Of a DNA stretch of 55,858 bases, positions 32,016 to 41,107 are shown one piece after another; position 1 is the stretch's first letter, and the number at the start of each line of letters is the position of its first letter. The stretch lies in the NCBI GenBank assembly GCA_023267655.1, contig JAHFMV010000007.1, forward strand, positions 1-55,858. Direction: 5' to 3'. The stretch comes from Candidatus Kaiserbacteria bacterium (lineage in GTDB: Bacteria > Patescibacteriota > Minisyncoccia > Phycocordibacterales > UBA2100). The notes under the pieces are model-generated. The model had not been told where the DNA came from. It worked only from the letters and a program-made list of their open reading frames with translations, and ran no database searches. A program made the translations under genes and the position numbers.

Positions 32016-32972
32016 ATGCATGACGTATTGATCGTTGGTGGTGGCCCTGCCGGTGTCGCAGCAGCCGTGTACGCAGCACGCAAACGGCTTAAAACGGTCC
32101 TCGTAACGGATGATTGGGGCGGACAAAGCACGGTGTCGCCTGAAATCCAAAATTGGATCGGCGACCCAAGCATCAGCGGCGCTGATTTGGCAAAGAAATT
32201 GAAAACCCACGTCGAAGAATACAAAGGCGAGTGGCTCGAGATCATGGCACCGCACCGCGCAAAATCCATCAAAGACATCAAAGATGGCCCCATTAGAGAG
32301 CCTGCGGCCTCAAACGGGGCAGGCCTCGAGGTGACCTGCAGCGACGGTTCGACACATCAGGCGCGCACGCTGCTCATCGCGACCGGCTCCAACCGCCGCA
32401 AACTTGAAGTCCCCGGCGCCGCAGAATTTGACCAGAAAGGCCTCACCTATTGCGCCTCGTGCGACGGCCCTCTCTTTGCGGATATGGATGTTGCCGTGAT
32501 CGGCGGCGGCAACGCCGCATTTGAAACCGCGATGCAGCTCCTCGCGTACTGCAAGACAGTGACGATGATCATCCGCGGCGACTCATTTCGCGCAGACGAG
32601 CTCACGGTAGAAAAAGTTCTCAAGAATCCGAAAATGAAAGTTATAAAGAATGCGGAGCTCCTCGAAATAAAAGGTGAGAAATTTGTGAATGGCATTCGCT
32701 ACAAAGTCGCCGAGGCCGAATCCACGCTTCCGGTTTCCGGCATCTTCGTCGAGATCGGCCTCGTCCCGAATACCGAATGGCTCGGCACGAGCGTTAAGAA
32801 AACCAAATTCAACCAAATCGTCGTTGATCCGCTCACACAAAAGACCTCCCATCCGCGCATCTGGGCTGCCGGCGACTGCACCGATGGCAAATACCACCAA
32901 AACAACATCGCCGCGGGTGATGCCGTCAAGGCACTCGAGGATTTGTATCTGTTTGTCCATCACGAAAAATAG
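32016..32972 (+). CDS. trxB: Thioredoxin reductase-like flavoprotein
   Basis: 318 aa. FAD-binding DVLIVGGGPAGVAAAVYAAR, the redox-active CASC in YCASCDGPLF, NADPH loop VAVIGGGNAAFE and the C-terminal FAD motif WAAGDCTD are in the order of low-molecular-weight thioredoxin reductases. Electron acceptor could be a thioredoxin or the glutaredoxin-like protein at 51288. A repeat unit (PIREPAASNGAG) is inserted in frame at about residues 91-102. A TATAAT box lies at 31946. The ATG at 32016 begins the first beta strand; the frame extends upstream to 31983. Confidence 0.9.
   Translation: MHDVLIVGGGPAGVAAAVYAARKRLKTVLVTDDWGGQSTVSPEIQNWIGDPSISGADLAKKLKTHVEEYKGEWLEIMAPHRAKSIKDIKDGPIREPAASNGAGLEVTCSDGSTHQARTLLIATGSNRRKLEVPGAAEFDQKGLTYCASCDGPLFADMDVAVIGGGNAAFETAMQLLAYCKTVTMIIRGDSFRADELTVEKVLKNPKMKVIKNAELLEIKGEKFVNGIRYKVAEAESTLPVSGIFVEIGLVPNTEWLGTSVKKTKFNQIVVDPLTQKTSHPRIWAAGDCTDGKYHQNNIAAGDAVKALEDLYLFVHHEK
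32288..32323 (+). repeat. In-frame palindromic element in trxB (copy 2)
   Basis: 36 bp, 32/36 identical to 2934-2969. The ends (13 and 11 nt) are identical and the differences fall in the hairpin tip. It encodes PIREPAASNGAG in the same reading phase as in infB, in a loop between two strands of the FAD domain. Confidence 0.8.
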
Positions 32973-32992
32973 CGTGACACGACAGATGTCGT

Positions 32993-33055
32993 CTGTGCCT
33001 CATTTCGGCCTGAAATGAGGCACAGGCTGCGGGTCTTTTCGGCTGAAAAGACCGC
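32993..33055. repeat. Two tandem hairpins after trxB
   Basis: CTGTGCCTCATTTC pairs with GAAATGAGGCACAG (14 bp), followed 6 nt later by GGTCTTTTC/GAAAAGACC (9 bp). Neither has a U-run, so termination is uncertain. They lie between the convergent trxB and 33060 genes and may be repeat elements that also block read-through. Confidence 0.6.
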
Positions 33056-33059
33056 AAGG

Positions 33060-33242
33060 CTACTCGCCGACCGTCCCATCCTCCATCACCGCACCGGGCG
33101 GAATTCTTGTATTGAGATGAGCTTGGAGCGCGGCCTCTGTTTGTTGTTTTACTATTTCGTGGCTTTGTTGGACCGAAATGTAGTAGTACGCGACACCGAC
33201 AGCCCCTACGATTATTGCGAGGACAATGACAAATCTGATCAT
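33060..33242 (-). CDS. Small single-pass membrane protein, 60 aa
   Basis: One N-terminal membrane helix (FVIVLAIIVGAVGVAYYYI) then a short polar helix and tail (EIVKQQTEAALQAHLNTRI). No family is recognised. TATGAT lies 6 nt before the ATG, matching the leaderless pattern, which supports that this short frame is real. Confidence 0.6.
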   Translation of the reverse strand: MIRFVIVLAIIVGAVGVAYYYISVQQSHEIVKQQTEAALQAHLNTRIPPGAVMEDGTVGE

Positions 33243-33337
33243 CGTCTGATCATATCATGCTTGAATTTTTACCTGCGCGCATATGACGTTTCTCGCCGCG
33301 CAAGGTGACCTTGCGTCAGCGCGGCCTTTTCGTTTTC

Positions 33338-34261
33338 TTATTGCATCCGAATACTCGAAGCGATCCGATCGACAAGTCCGTCAATGTCATAGCTCGCTTG
33401 TTCTGTCTTGCAGGCGCTCTGCCGCGGCTCATTATAATTCATACACTGTGGGAATCGGAGGGTGAAGACCACATGAGCCACAAAATCCCCTTGCGTCGTC
33501 GTGTATTCATACGTGATGTACGTGCTCCTTGCCGCGCCCTTCGTCTCTTTTGTGACACAGTAAACACGATCACCCACGGTGTGTTGTTCGTATTTCGCGA
33601 GTAGTCCGTCAGTATTCTTGCGCTCGCCGTCTGTGCACGAAAATGTCTCGGAGACAAGCGTCACCTTCGGCGGCCAATCCTGCGCAGAAATAAACGCGGT
33701 TGGCAGTGTTTTTAGGTATAGAAATTGAATGCCGTGCGAGTCGGGTTCGGAATACATCCATTCACCGTCGCCCGGATACGAACCCAAGGTGAGCGCTGTA
33801 ATACGCCATGCATCGCCGCTTCTCTCCAACCTCATGGCAACCGCACGACGTGCAGCCTCCGTGGGCATCTCGCCGATTCCGCCACCTTCGTTGTCAACGT
33901 CAACAATCTCGCCTTGCACGTCATATTTCGTCTCACCCACTTTTGTCACACTCTTGATATCGATGTGATCGGGCCACGGCGACGACGTACGTCGCCCGGG
34001 AGCATGCAGGGGGTCATTGAGCCACTCGGTAAGGAGCTGTGGCGCGATATACGAACCATACGCAGACTGCATGGCAGCCGCTACGTGTTCTTTCGGACCA
34101 AGTAGAGAGACAATCTGTAGTCTCTTTCCAAAAGCCGCAACGGTGGCGCGTACTTGTGGTTCGTCACTGAATGCGGTCGGTGTCTGTTTGATGAGATACA
34201 CGCCAATTCCGGCGCCTATAAGAACGATTACGACCAAGATGGTGAGTGTACGGCCAGTCAT
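33338..34261 (-). CDS. Membrane-anchored extracytoplasmic protein, 307 aa
   Basis: An N-terminal anchor (TLTILVVIVLIGAGIGVYLI) precedes a soluble region with VQGEIVDVDNEGG and AWRITALTLG, resembling NTF2-like or DUF4878-type accessory strands, and four Cys near the C-terminal half (SCTDGERKN, VYCVTKE, QCMNYNEP, SACKTEQ) that could form disulfides. No family is recognised with confidence. The ATG at 34261 is fixed by TATACT 6 nt upstream; a longer frame to 34321 is rejected. Confidence 0.7.
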   Translation of the reverse strand: MTGRTLTILVVIVLIGAGIGVYLIKQTPTAFSDEPQVRATVAAFGKRLQIVSLLGPKEHVAAAMQSAYGSYIAPQLLTEWLNDPLHAPGRRTSSPWPDHIDIKSVTKVGETKYDVQGEIVDVDNEGGGIGEMPTEAARRAVAMRLERSGDAWRITALTLGSYPGDGEWMYSEPDSHGIQFLYLKTLPTAFISAQDWPPKVTLVSETFSCTDGERKNTDGLLAKYEQHTVGDRVYCVTKETKGAARSTYITYEYTTTQGDFVAHVVFTLRFPQCMNYNEPRQSACKTEQASYDIDGLVDRIASSIRMQ

Positions 34262-34326
34262 TGGGACAGTATAGCAACGCAAGGGCGCCGGCTTCGCCGG
34301 CGCCCAAGACTCTACCTGCATTTTGA

Positions 34327-34581
34327 TTACGAGAGGTGCTTCGAGACGAGCTTCGTCATCTCAAACATGCTCACGGTTCCCTTGCCACCGAAGACTTTCT
34401 TCAATTTGTCATCACCATTGATGTTGCGCTTGTTCTTCGGATCTTGAAGGTCATGCTTTTTGATATAGATCCACAAAGCCTTCACGACTTCGGAGCGTGG
34501 CATCGGGCCTTTGCCGATAACCGCCTCGAGATCAGCCGAGAGTGTCATCGGCTTCATAAATGCAGAATTCGATTTCGCCAT
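34327..34581 (-). CDS. SWIB/MDM2 domain protein
   Basis: 84 aa, nearly all SWIB domain: ADLEAVIGKGPMPRSEVVKA, LWIYIKKHDLQDPKNKRNI and DDKLKKVFGGKGTVSMFEMT. Eukaryotic SWIB domains act in chromatin remodelling; bacterial stand-alone forms (known in Chlamydia and others) are thought to bind nucleoid proteins or DNA topology factors. Role here unknown. AT-rich upstream sequence holds TACTATTAAT-like -10 elements. Confidence 0.9.
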   Translation of the reverse strand: MAKSNSAFMKPMTLSADLEAVIGKGPMPRSEVVKALWIYIKKHDLQDPKNKRNINGDDKLKKVFGGKGTVSMFEMTKLVSKHLS

Positions 34582-34728
34582 ATATGTACGTTATTAATTA
34601 ATAGTAAATCCCCATCGGAGAGTTCCCTCCCCTTAGCGAGCCGCACGCGACCCTCATAGGAGAATACTAGCACCCTATAGGGGAATTGTGCACCTCTGTC
34701 CACAGGGGACCTCAAATGCCAAAATCGC

Positions 34729-35316
34729 TCATTCACTTCCCAAGGTCCGCGATTTCATGAGTTTCGGCCGCAGTATCAAAAAAACCATTACAGAATTAAT
34801 GACCGAGATGTAGATTGGATATGCAACTTGTTGCGGCGTGAACGCGTTTACCGCACAGATCGTCAAAATTCCCGCAATCACGTCGAGCCCGAAGAACCAC
34901 GGGTTTTCCGTATGCGGCAAATGATATGTTTTTAAAATAGCGGGTACCATGCCGGTGAAATCTGCGAGAATGGAAAAATAGAGCCCAAGTACAGGTTCTG
35001 ATGTCACCTGCCACGCAATAATCCCGACAAGCGCGATGCCGAGACACATAAGATCAAGCTTCGCCCATCCGCCCATGCCATACTTGATACTAAGACCGAA
35101 AATAAGGATTGATTGGAGCGCAGAAACTCCTGCGAGCCACACGGCAACACGGTCACCCTGCGCAACGAGTGCGCTCGTCGAAAGTATCGTGATGAGGAGG
35201 AGTACCAAGCGCGTCGTCCGATGCGGCTTCGATTCACCACTCAAAATCGAACGTGCATAAATGACCGGGGAAACCAGTGCACAAATGCTGCTCATCGCTA
35301 TCAAAAGGGTTTGCAT
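34729..35316 (-). CDS. Polytopic membrane protein, PQ-loop-like layout
   Basis: 195 aa with about seven hydrophobic segments, including paired strands similar to a duplicated three-helix bundle (SPVIYARSILSGESKPHRTT and FTGMVPAILKTYHLPHTENP: proline-kinked segments like PQ-loop/SWEET repeats). Transport is plausible but unproven. The ATG at 35316 lies 11 nt past the tRNA-Ser 3' end on the same strand, so it probably shares its transcript; the longer frame to 35397 would read through the tRNA and is rejected. Confidence 0.65.
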   Translation of the reverse strand: MQTLLIAMSSICALVSPVIYARSILSGESKPHRTTRLVLLLITILSTSALVAQGDRVAVWLAGVSALQSILIFGLSIKYGMGGWAKLDLMCLGIALVGIIAWQVTSEPVLGLYFSILADFTGMVPAILKTYHLPHTENPWFFGLDVIAGILTICAVNAFTPQQVAYPIYISVINSVMVFLILRPKLMKSRTLGSE

Positions 35317-35326
35317 GTTTCGACTG

Positions 35327-35411
35327 CGGAGAGGGAGAGATTCGAACTCTCGATACCTTGCGGTATGGCGGTTTTCGAAACCGCTCGTTTCAACCACTCA
35401 CGCACCTCTCC
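35327..35411 (-). tRNA. tRNA-Ser (CGA)
   Basis: Acceptor GGAGAGG/CCTCTCC, anticodon stem GCGGT/ACCGC with loop TTCGAAA (anticodon CGA), long variable arm CATACCGCAAGGTATCG, T arm GAGAGTTCGAATCTCTC. Discriminator G. No encoded CCA. Confidence 0.93.
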
Positions 35412-35440
35412 GTGATGCGAGGATACTAGCAAAAAAATGC

Positions 35441-35584
35441 CTATTTCGCACGTTTACCGTCTTTCCCTTCGGCTTTTGAAATGACCACACGAAGCAACTC
35501 ATCTTGCAGCGCACGATTTATTGATTTTGGATGTTCCTCGTCATTTGCTTCGTGACGATCTGCTGCCTCTCTCGGTTTTTCCAT
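35441..35584 (-). CDS. Possible small basic/acidic protein, 47 aa
   Basis: MEKPREAADRHEANDEEHPK then a helix RALQDELLRVVISKAEGKDG. Charged and soluble; no family is recognised and no clear ribosome binding site or -10 box fits the start, so it could be spurious. Confidence 0.35.
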   Translation of the reverse strand: MEKPREAADRHEANDEEHPKSINRALQDELLRVVISKAEGKDGKRAK

Positions 35585-35670
35585 AGCCAGAAAAGCATAC
35601 CATGTGTTTACACCATCAAATCTCCTGCCCTTCAAATTTGTGCACAAATAGGGTATATTAGCCGCGTAGC

Positions 35671-35742
35671 GGCCTCATCGTCTAACGGTTAGGACACGGC
35701 CTTTTCAAGGCTGTAATCGGAGTTCGATTCTCCGTGAGGTCA
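35671..35742 (+). tRNA. tRNA-Glu (TTC)
   Basis: GGCCTCA acceptor with TGAGGTC, D arm GTCTAACGGTTAGGAC, anticodon stem CGGCC/GGCTG with loop TTTTCAA (anticodon TTC), T arm CGGAGTTCGATTCTCCG. TATATT lies at 35654-35659. No encoded CCA. Confidence 0.93.
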
Positions 35743-35942
35743 TCGGATCGATTGCACTGTTTCTCTATTTTCACCCGGCGCCTAACATGAGTTTGCGATC
35801 TTCGCTCGTTTTCGTCTCGGATGTCGTGCGACTTCATTTTTTATGCTTGACACATGCTTCTACCATGGTGCTCGCGAGAAAAATATGATTTTTCACAAAA
35901 ACTTCATATGACATTCATGGTGAATGGGTATACTATTGAGTT

Positions 35943-36997
35943 GTGGACACGCCTCAAGGGGTTCGAGATCCCCTAGGCGACTCGAAGGATGGTCATATAC
36001 TCACGAAAGCGATTATAGATACCATTCGCGAGCCGCTTATAGTACTCGACGGAGATCTGCGCGTTATAGCGGCAAGTCGCTCGTTCTATGAATAATTCAA
36101 TATCAATCACGATTCAACGTACGATCGCCTTTTTTATGATCTCGGCAATGGCGAATGGAACGTACCGGCCCTTCGGAAACTTCTCGAGGAGGTAATCCCG
36201 AGCCATACGACGGTAAAGGATTACGAGGTGGTGCACGATTTTTGAGATTGGGAAACCGTACCATGCTCGTCAATGCGTGCGAGATACGCTACGAGAATGG
36301 AAAGAAGAAAATGCTCCTCACTATCACCGACATTACCAAGCAACGTCTTGTCGAGAGCGATCTGAAAAAACTAGTGGAGCAAAAGAATGTCCTCTTAAAA
36401 GAAATGCGCCATCGTATCGCGAACAGCTTGCAATTGATCGCCAGCATCCTCCTCTTAAAGGCAGGTTCCGTAGCTAATGACGAGGCACGATTTCATCTTG
36501 AGGATGCTCACGAGAGGATTATGTCAATCGCGACAGTGCAAGGCCAGCTCGACCCGGCAGGGATCGATGGACACGTAGAGGTCGGGCCCTATTTGACTGC
36601 ACTCTGCAAAAGCCTCGAAAAGTCTATGATCGGCGGGCGCAAACCAATAACGCTGAAGGTTGTCGCGGGAGCCGGCAGTGTGACTTCGGAAGAAGCGATC
36701 AGCTTCGGCCTTCTCACGACAGAATTAATCATTAATTGCCTCAAGTACGCATTCCCCCGTCGCGAGGGCGGCATTCTAGTGAGCTATTACGCCACAGGGG
36801 GGGGTAGTGAGTGGACACTCTCTGTCGCAGACAACGGTGTTGGATACGAAAAGGATGATGCATCGAGCCAACAAGGGCTTGGAACGAGCATTGTGGCATC
36901 GCTTGCACACCAGTTGAAAGCGGAGGTGAGGAGAGAAAGCACCCCGTCAGGAACTACCGTATCCTTACTATATCCGGACGCCCGACTTTTTGTGTAG
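35943..36997 (+). pseudogene. PAS-domain histidine kinase (HWE/HisKA_2 type), broken
   Basis: The N-terminal frame from GTG 35943 encodes a PAS sensor: EPLIVLDGDLRVIAASRSFY, then after a TAA at 36093 continues FNINHDSTYDRLFYDLGNGEWNV-like through YEVVHDF, ending in TGA at 36243. At a TTTTT run the homology moves to another frame: RLGNRTMLVNA, then the dimerisation/phosphorylation helix KEMRHRIANSLQLIASIL (HisKA_2/HWE His) and an ATPase domain with NCLKYAF, VADNGVG and GLGTSIV. One nonsense codon and one frameshift break the sensor; the kinase half is intact from 36155 and could still be made separately. TACTAT lies 6 nt before the GTG. No response regulator is adjacent. Confidence 0.8.
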
Positions 36998-37104
36998 GTG
37001 AACGCCTTCGATCGAGAGCGTATCCACCGTGGTAGAAATGTGATTCCTTGAGACATACTTACTCATTTTAGTGGCGGTCAGGTGTGTTCTGTTACAATCT
37101 CGGA

Positions 37105-37569
37105 ATGTCCAAAACGAAACATCACGCCAAAGAAAAATTCACCATGCGAGTTGCGGTCAATCTGATTCTGATTAAAGACGGGAAAGCATTATTACTTCGT
37201 CGACTCAATACCGGATGGAAAGACGGTGAATACGGCACAGTCGCCGGACATGTTGACGGTAATGAGACGATTGCAAACTCGGCAGTTCGCGAAGCAAAAG
37301 AAGAGGCGGGTATTGATATCGAGGAGCGGGATTTGCGAGTCGTGCATACGCAACATCGGATTTGTGACAGATATGAGTATATTGACTTTAGCGTTCAAGC
37401 GGGCAAATGGTCAGGCGAGCCAGCGAATTTGGAACCACATAAATGCGATGATTTAAGTTGGCATCCTCTTAATCCGTTGCCCGTTAATACGATTCCGTAT
37501 ATCCGACTCGTGTTCGAAAATATTGAAAAGGGAATTCCCTTTTCCGAGTATCGCGAGCCGGGAGTATAA
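37105..37569 (+). CDS. NUDIX hydrolase
   Basis: 154 aa. The Nudix box is complete: GHVDGNETIANSAVREAKEEAGIDI fits Gx5Ex7REUxEExGU and binds Mg2+ for pyrophosphate cleavage of nucleotide derivatives. Substrate is unknown; the LLLRRLNTGWKDGEYG strand resembles MutT/NTP-pyrophosphatase-like members. The ATG at 37105 is fixed by TACAAT 6 nt upstream; the frame extends to 37084. Confidence 0.9.
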   Translation: MSKTKHHAKEKFTMRVAVNLILIKDGKALLLRRLNTGWKDGEYGTVAGHVDGNETIANSAVREAKEEAGIDIEERDLRVVHTQHRICDRYEYIDFSVQAGKWSGEPANLEPHKCDDLSWHPLNPLPVNTIPYIRLVFENIEKGIPFSEYREPGV

Positions 37570-37576
37570 TCGAAAG

Positions 37577-37915
37577 ATGAACAGGGCATCATTAGGCGCA
37601 GCAGCAACAGGTACGGTCGTCGGACTGTTGAGCACCTTTCCGATTGCGCTCGGACCTGTTCCGAGTTTGCTTGTGTGGACTCTTGCGGGAATCGCACTGG
37701 GATATTTTACACAGGACGGAAAACAAATTCTTTGGTCCGGGGTTTTGTATGGTATATTCCTTTCGATTTTCTTTCTCTTTTCACGCTTTGGCGGAAGTGC
37801 CGATAAAATTCTCGCGTATTCCCTTTTCGTTGCGGCATTGAGCGTCGTCGGCGCGCTCGCGGGTATCGTTGTAGTGTTCGTCGGCTCAAAGATACCAAAG
37901 AAAAAGAACGTATAA
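37577..37915 (+). CDS. Small membrane protein, about four TM, 112 aa
   Basis: Four hydrophobic segments separated by short loops (GAAATGTVVGLLSTFPIALG, SLLVWTLAGIALGYF, WSGVLYGIFLSIFFLF, LFVAALSVVGALAGIVVVFV) and a basic tail SKIPKKKNV. No family is recognised. It starts 7 nt after the NUDIX stop and GAAAG lies 3-7 nt before the ATG, so it is probably in the NUDIX operon. Confidence 0.6.
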   Translation: MNRASLGAAATGTVVGLLSTFPIALGPVPSLLVWTLAGIALGYFTQDGKQILWSGVLYGIFLSIFFLFSRFGGSADKILAYSLFVAALSVVGALAGIVVVFVGSKIPKKKNV

Positions 37916-37922
37916 TAGCGCG

Positions 37923-38654
37923 ATGAAGGGCGTGTATGTTGCAAGCGCGTGTGTAATAGTCATCGGCATCTATCTGTACGCCGCGAATGCGTATTTCTAT
38001 CATCGCATCCATGTGGGCAATCTTGTTTTTCCTGACACGGAGCATTCGTATTTGATACCGGGTGCGGGCGGCGCTAAAACGTACGCGGCACTCGGCGATA
38101 GTCTGACTGCCGGTGTCGGTGCTGAAAAATATACCGAAGCGTATCCGTATCTGGTCGGGAAAAAACTTACGCAAAAGAACACGATCAATCTAAAAGTATT
38201 TGCCTACCCGGGTCTTACCTCAACCGGTCTTATTTCCGGCTACCTCGATGACGCGATCAAAGCAAAGCCCGACATCATTACGGTCCTTATCGGCACCAAC
38301 GACATTCACAATTGGGTCGCGGCGTTCGAATTTGAGAAAAACTATCGCACGATGCTTGATCGACTGACGAAAGAAACGCCCGGAAAAATTTACGCTATCG
38401 GTATTCCCTACCTCGGCTCTAATGCGGCGCTCCTCCCCCCATTTCAGGCCTATTTTGACTACAAGACCACGCAATTCAACGCGATCATCAAACGCCTCGC
38501 GACCGAATACCACGTGACGTACATCGACATCGCGACGCCGACACAATCACTTTTCAAAAAAGACGGTGCGGTGTATGCTGCCGATTCATTCCACCCATCC
38601 GCGCTAGGATATAAGTCGTGGGCAGACATCATCTATGCTGGTTTCAATCGCTGA
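37923..38654 (+). CDS. SGNH/GDSL-family hydrolase, membrane-anchored
   Basis: 243 aa. An N-terminal hydrophobic anchor (residues 5-24) precedes the SGNH blocks: GDSLTAG (Ser), the Gly in FAYPGLTSTG, GTNDIHNW (Asn) and DSFHPS (Asp/His). Such enzymes cut or transfer acyl groups on lipids and glycans outside the cell. It overlaps the acyltransferase gene by 20 nt, so the pair probably makes and edits acylated surface sugar. TATAAT lies 6 nt before the ATG. Confidence 0.9.
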   Translation: MKGVYVASACVIVIGIYLYAANAYFYHRIHVGNLVFPDTEHSYLIPGAGGAKTYAALGDSLTAGVGAEKYTEAYPYLVGKKLTQKNTINLKVFAYPGLTSTGLISGYLDDAIKAKPDIITVLIGTNDIHNWVAAFEFEKNYRTMLDRLTKETPGKIYAIGIPYLGSNAALLPPFQAYFDYKTTQFNAIIKRLATEYHVTYIDIATPTQSLFKKDGAVYAADSFHPSALGYKSWADIIYAGFNR

Positions 38655-39699
38655 TCCAATCTTCCAAACACAAGTCTTCACCGTTCTTTTTCTCATCGCA
38701 CTCGCGATGACGATCCGTCGTCGAGCATCCGCCGGGTCATTCTCCGTCGAGACCACGCAGGAGCTCAAAGGCTTTGCGATCGTCGCAATCCTTTTTGCGC
38801 ACGTTGGCTATTATCTCGCCGCTGACACACGATTCCTCTTTCCGCTTTCGGTCCTCGCGGGCGTTGGCGTCGATCTCTTTCTTTTTATGTCGGGATTCGG
38901 CCTCACCGCAAGCGCGCTTGCTCGGCCGCTCTCGCCGCTCAACTTTTATCGCAAGCGTTTAAGCAAACTGTATATCCCGCTCTGGATAACACTCGCGCTC
39001 TTTTTCGCACTCGACTTTCTTATTCTGCACAAAACCTATGGCCTCCACTACATGCTTTTGTCGTTTGCAGGCCTGTTTTCCCACGCAAATCTCTACGCCG
39101 ATATCAATTCCCCGCTCTGGTATTTCACGCTCATTCTTTTGTATTACCTGATTTTTCCGTGGATCCTTTCCAGGAAAAAACCATATCTTTCCGCAATTGG
39201 CCTCTATGCCGCAAGTGTCGCCCTCACGTTATGGAACCCCTGGTGGCTCTGGAGCACACTCTCGCTCTACGAAGTGCACTTCATGGCATTTCCGCTCGGT
39301 ATGCTCGCCGCGTGGTATGCGCATGGTAGGCAGAAAATAATCGAGGTTCGCTCGACGCCAATGAATTACGCACTTCTCGCGTTCCTTGCATCAGCCACCG
39401 CGTATTTCGCAATCTATTCCGGAGTTGGCAAAAACCACTGGATCGCCGAAATGTATAGCGTCGGCACTGCGGCACTTATCGTTGCGTTTTTCATCATCAA
39501 ACGTTTCGAAATCCGTTTCTTCTATCTTTTCGGCCTTATCTCATTCGAAATCTACCTCCTCCACTGGCCGATCCTCTACCGCTACGATTTTCTCTTCAAA
39601 TTTCTACCGGCATCGCTGGCGCTTTCACTGTATCTCGGCCTTTTTGCAGGGCTTGGATGGATATTGCAACAATTAATCCGACGCCTTGATATACTTTAA
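38635..39699 (+). CDS. Acyltransferase family 3 membrane protein
   Basis: 354 aa with about ten membrane segments. Family landmarks: [22 protein letters not shown] (helix 1 with the catalytic-type His), [24 protein letters not shown] (Rx10R-like loop) and [20 protein letters not shown]. Relatives O-acetylate polysaccharides or lipid-linked sugars using acetyl-CoA from the cytoplasm. Overlapping the SGNH gene suggests a split form of the fused acyltransferase-SGNH proteins known in other bacteria. Confidence 0.88.
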   Translation: MLVSIADPIFQTQVFTVLFLIALAMTIRRRASAGSFSVETTQELKGFAIVAILFAHVGYYLAADTRFLFPLSVLAGVGVDLFLFMSGFGLTASALARPLSPLNFYRKRLSKLYIPLWITLALFFALDFLILHKTYGLHYMLLSFAGLFSHANLYADINSPLWYFTLILLYYLIFPWILSRKKPYLSAIGLYAASVALTLWNPWWLWSTLSLYEVHFMAFPLGMLAAWYAHGRQKIIEVRSTPMNYALLAFLASATAYFAIYSGVGKNHWIAEMYSVGTAALIVAFFIIKRFEIRFFYLFGLISFEIYLLHWPILYRYDFLFKFLPASLALSLYLGLFAGLGWILQQLIRRLDIL

Positions 39700-39701
39700 G
39701 T

Positions 39702-40139
39702 ATGCACTACCTCCACACGATGGTTCGTGTCAATAATCTCGACGAAGCACTCAAATTTTATTGCGCCAAACTCGGCCTCGAAGAATACAGTCGTCGCGAT
39801 GATGAGAAAGGAAAATATACCAATGTCTTTTTGAAAGCGCCGGGCGATTCAATCACGGATGCGCGCAAATCACCGCTTCTGGAGCTTACCTATAACTGGG
39901 AACCGGAAGATTACTCTGGTGGCCGCAATTTCGGGCACCTCGCATACGCCGTCGATAATATTTACGATTACTGTGCGCGATTACAGAAACTCGGAATCAC
40001 CATCAACCGCCCACCAAAAGACGGCCGCATGGCATTCATTAAATCTCCCGACGGCATCTCAATCGAACTCTTGCAGATAGGCGAGGCGCTTCCCCTCCAA
40101 GAACCATGGCAGTCAATGCCAAACACGGGTTCATGGTAG
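39702..40139 (+). CDS. Lactoylglutathione lyase-like (glyoxalase I family)
   Basis: 145 aa. [20 protein letters not shown] gives the first metal His, [14 protein letters not shown] the first Glu, [12 protein letters not shown] the second His and SIELLQ the second Glu: a complete VOC metal site. The substrate thiol in CPR bacteria is unclear. TATACT lies 6 nt upstream of the ATG and 2 nt after the acyltransferase stop. Confidence 0.92.
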   Translation: MHYLHTMVRVNNLDEALKFYCAKLGLEEYSRRDDEKGKYTNVFLKAPGDSITDARKSPLLELTYNWEPEDYSGGRNFGHLAYAVDNIYDYCARLQKLGITINRPPKDGRMAFIKSPDGISIELLQIGEALPLQEPWQSMPNTGSW

Positions 40140-40148
40140 GATGCGTGC

Positions 40149-40751
40149 GTGGAAAAATCACTTAAGGCACTCAAAAAGCACACGCATTTCGGTCCGCTCA
40201 TCAAGAAACACGGACCGCCGGATTTTTCGCGATATCACGGGAAAGCGCGAATATTTACGGCAATTTTACGCTCTATCATTTCGCAACAGATTTCAACAAA
40301 GGCTGCCGCTGCGATTCGTGGTCGTTTCTTGAAATTATTTCCCGAAAGCGGACCAACACCAGAGACACTTTTGAAAATGTCGATTCCGAAATTGCGCGCG
40401 GCCGGACTTTCTGGGCAGAAAGTCGCATACATGCGTGATGCGGCGCAGAAATTTAAAGACGGCACGATCAATCCGAGAAAATTCCCGAAAATGTCCTCGC
40501 AAGAAATTACCGATCACCTCGTGCAGATCAAAGGCGTCGGCGTTTGGACAGCGCACATGCTGCTTATTTTTACGCTCATGCGCCCCGATATTCTCCCGAC
40601 TGGCGATCTTGGTATTCGCAAAGGATTCCAGAAAGTTTACGGGTTACGTTCGCTCCCCAATCACAAAAAGATGGAGAAATTAGCCAAAGATTGGCGCGAA
40701 CACGCATCGGTCGCGAGCTGGTATTTATGGAGGGTTGTTGATACTAACTAA
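40149..40751 (+). CDS. DNA-3-methyladenine glycosylase, AlkA/HhH-GPD type
   Basis: 200 aa. Base-excision repair fold: FTAILRSIISQQISTKAAAA, the helix-hairpin-helix LVQIKGVGVWTAHMLLIFTL and the catalytic Asp in LPTGDLGIRKGF. Shorter than E. coli AlkA (no N-terminal TBP-like domain). GTG start at 40149 is fixed by TAGGAT exactly 6 nt upstream. Confidence 0.9.
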   Translation: MEKSLKALKKHTHFGPLIKKHGPPDFSRYHGKARIFTAILRSIISQQISTKAAAAIRGRFLKLFPESGPTPETLLKMSIPKLRAAGLSGQKVAYMRDAAQKFKDGTINPRKFPKMSSQEITDHLVQIKGVGVWTAHMLLIFTLMRPDILPTGDLGIRKGFQKVYGLRSLPNHKKMEKLAKDWREHASVASWYLWRVVDTN

Positions 40752-40756
40752 CTCGA

Positions 40757-41098
40757 TCAATTCCCGCTTTTCCTCTTCTTTTCAATACTATTGCCAACCG
40801 AGATGATATAGGCGATTTGCTCTTTCTTATCTTCAAGATTTTTTTCGAATTCAAGGAACCGCTTGTAACGCCCTGCAATCTCCTCCGCTTTAGACTCCGC
40901 ACCTTCGTCGTCGCGCAAGATTTCCGAGAGATTACCTTTGATGTCGCGTACGAGCTCATTCCAAATATCCCCGACTTCAAGATCACGGTTTGTCTGCTTT
41001 TCAAACTTTGCCACTAAAGCACGAATGGTCAAATTCCCTTCGGATTTCTCGAGTGCACTCTGTGGCGTCCCGTGTTTCATCTTCTCCCAAAGTCCCAT
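40757..41098 (-). CDS. Hypothetical protein, 113 aa, coiled-coil-like
   Basis: Charged and helical (TIRALVAKFEKQTNRDLEVG, GRYKRFLEFEKNLEDKKEQI). No family is recognised. It begins 10 nt after the tsaC stop on the same strand, so it probably shares the tsaC message; a GTG two codons upstream (41104) is another possible start. Confidence 0.55.
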   Translation of the reverse strand: MGLWEKMKHGTPQSALEKSEGNLTIRALVAKFEKQTNRDLEVGDIWNELVRDIKGNLSEILRDDEGAESKAEEIAGRYKRFLEFEKNLEDKKEQIAYIISVGNSIEKKRKSGN

Positions 41099-41107
41099 AT
41101 GCACTAA

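Noticed and set aside
35949-35983. tRNA T-arm-like sequence before the histidine kinase
   Set aside because: The AGGGG/CCCCT stem closes an 8-nt loop and no acceptor or anticodon arm surrounds it; it lies in the kinase reading frame.
36093-36245. Alternative genetic code (TGA or TAA sense)
   Set aside because: All other genes end normally at TAA, TAG and TGA; the kinase also needs a frame change, so decay is simpler.
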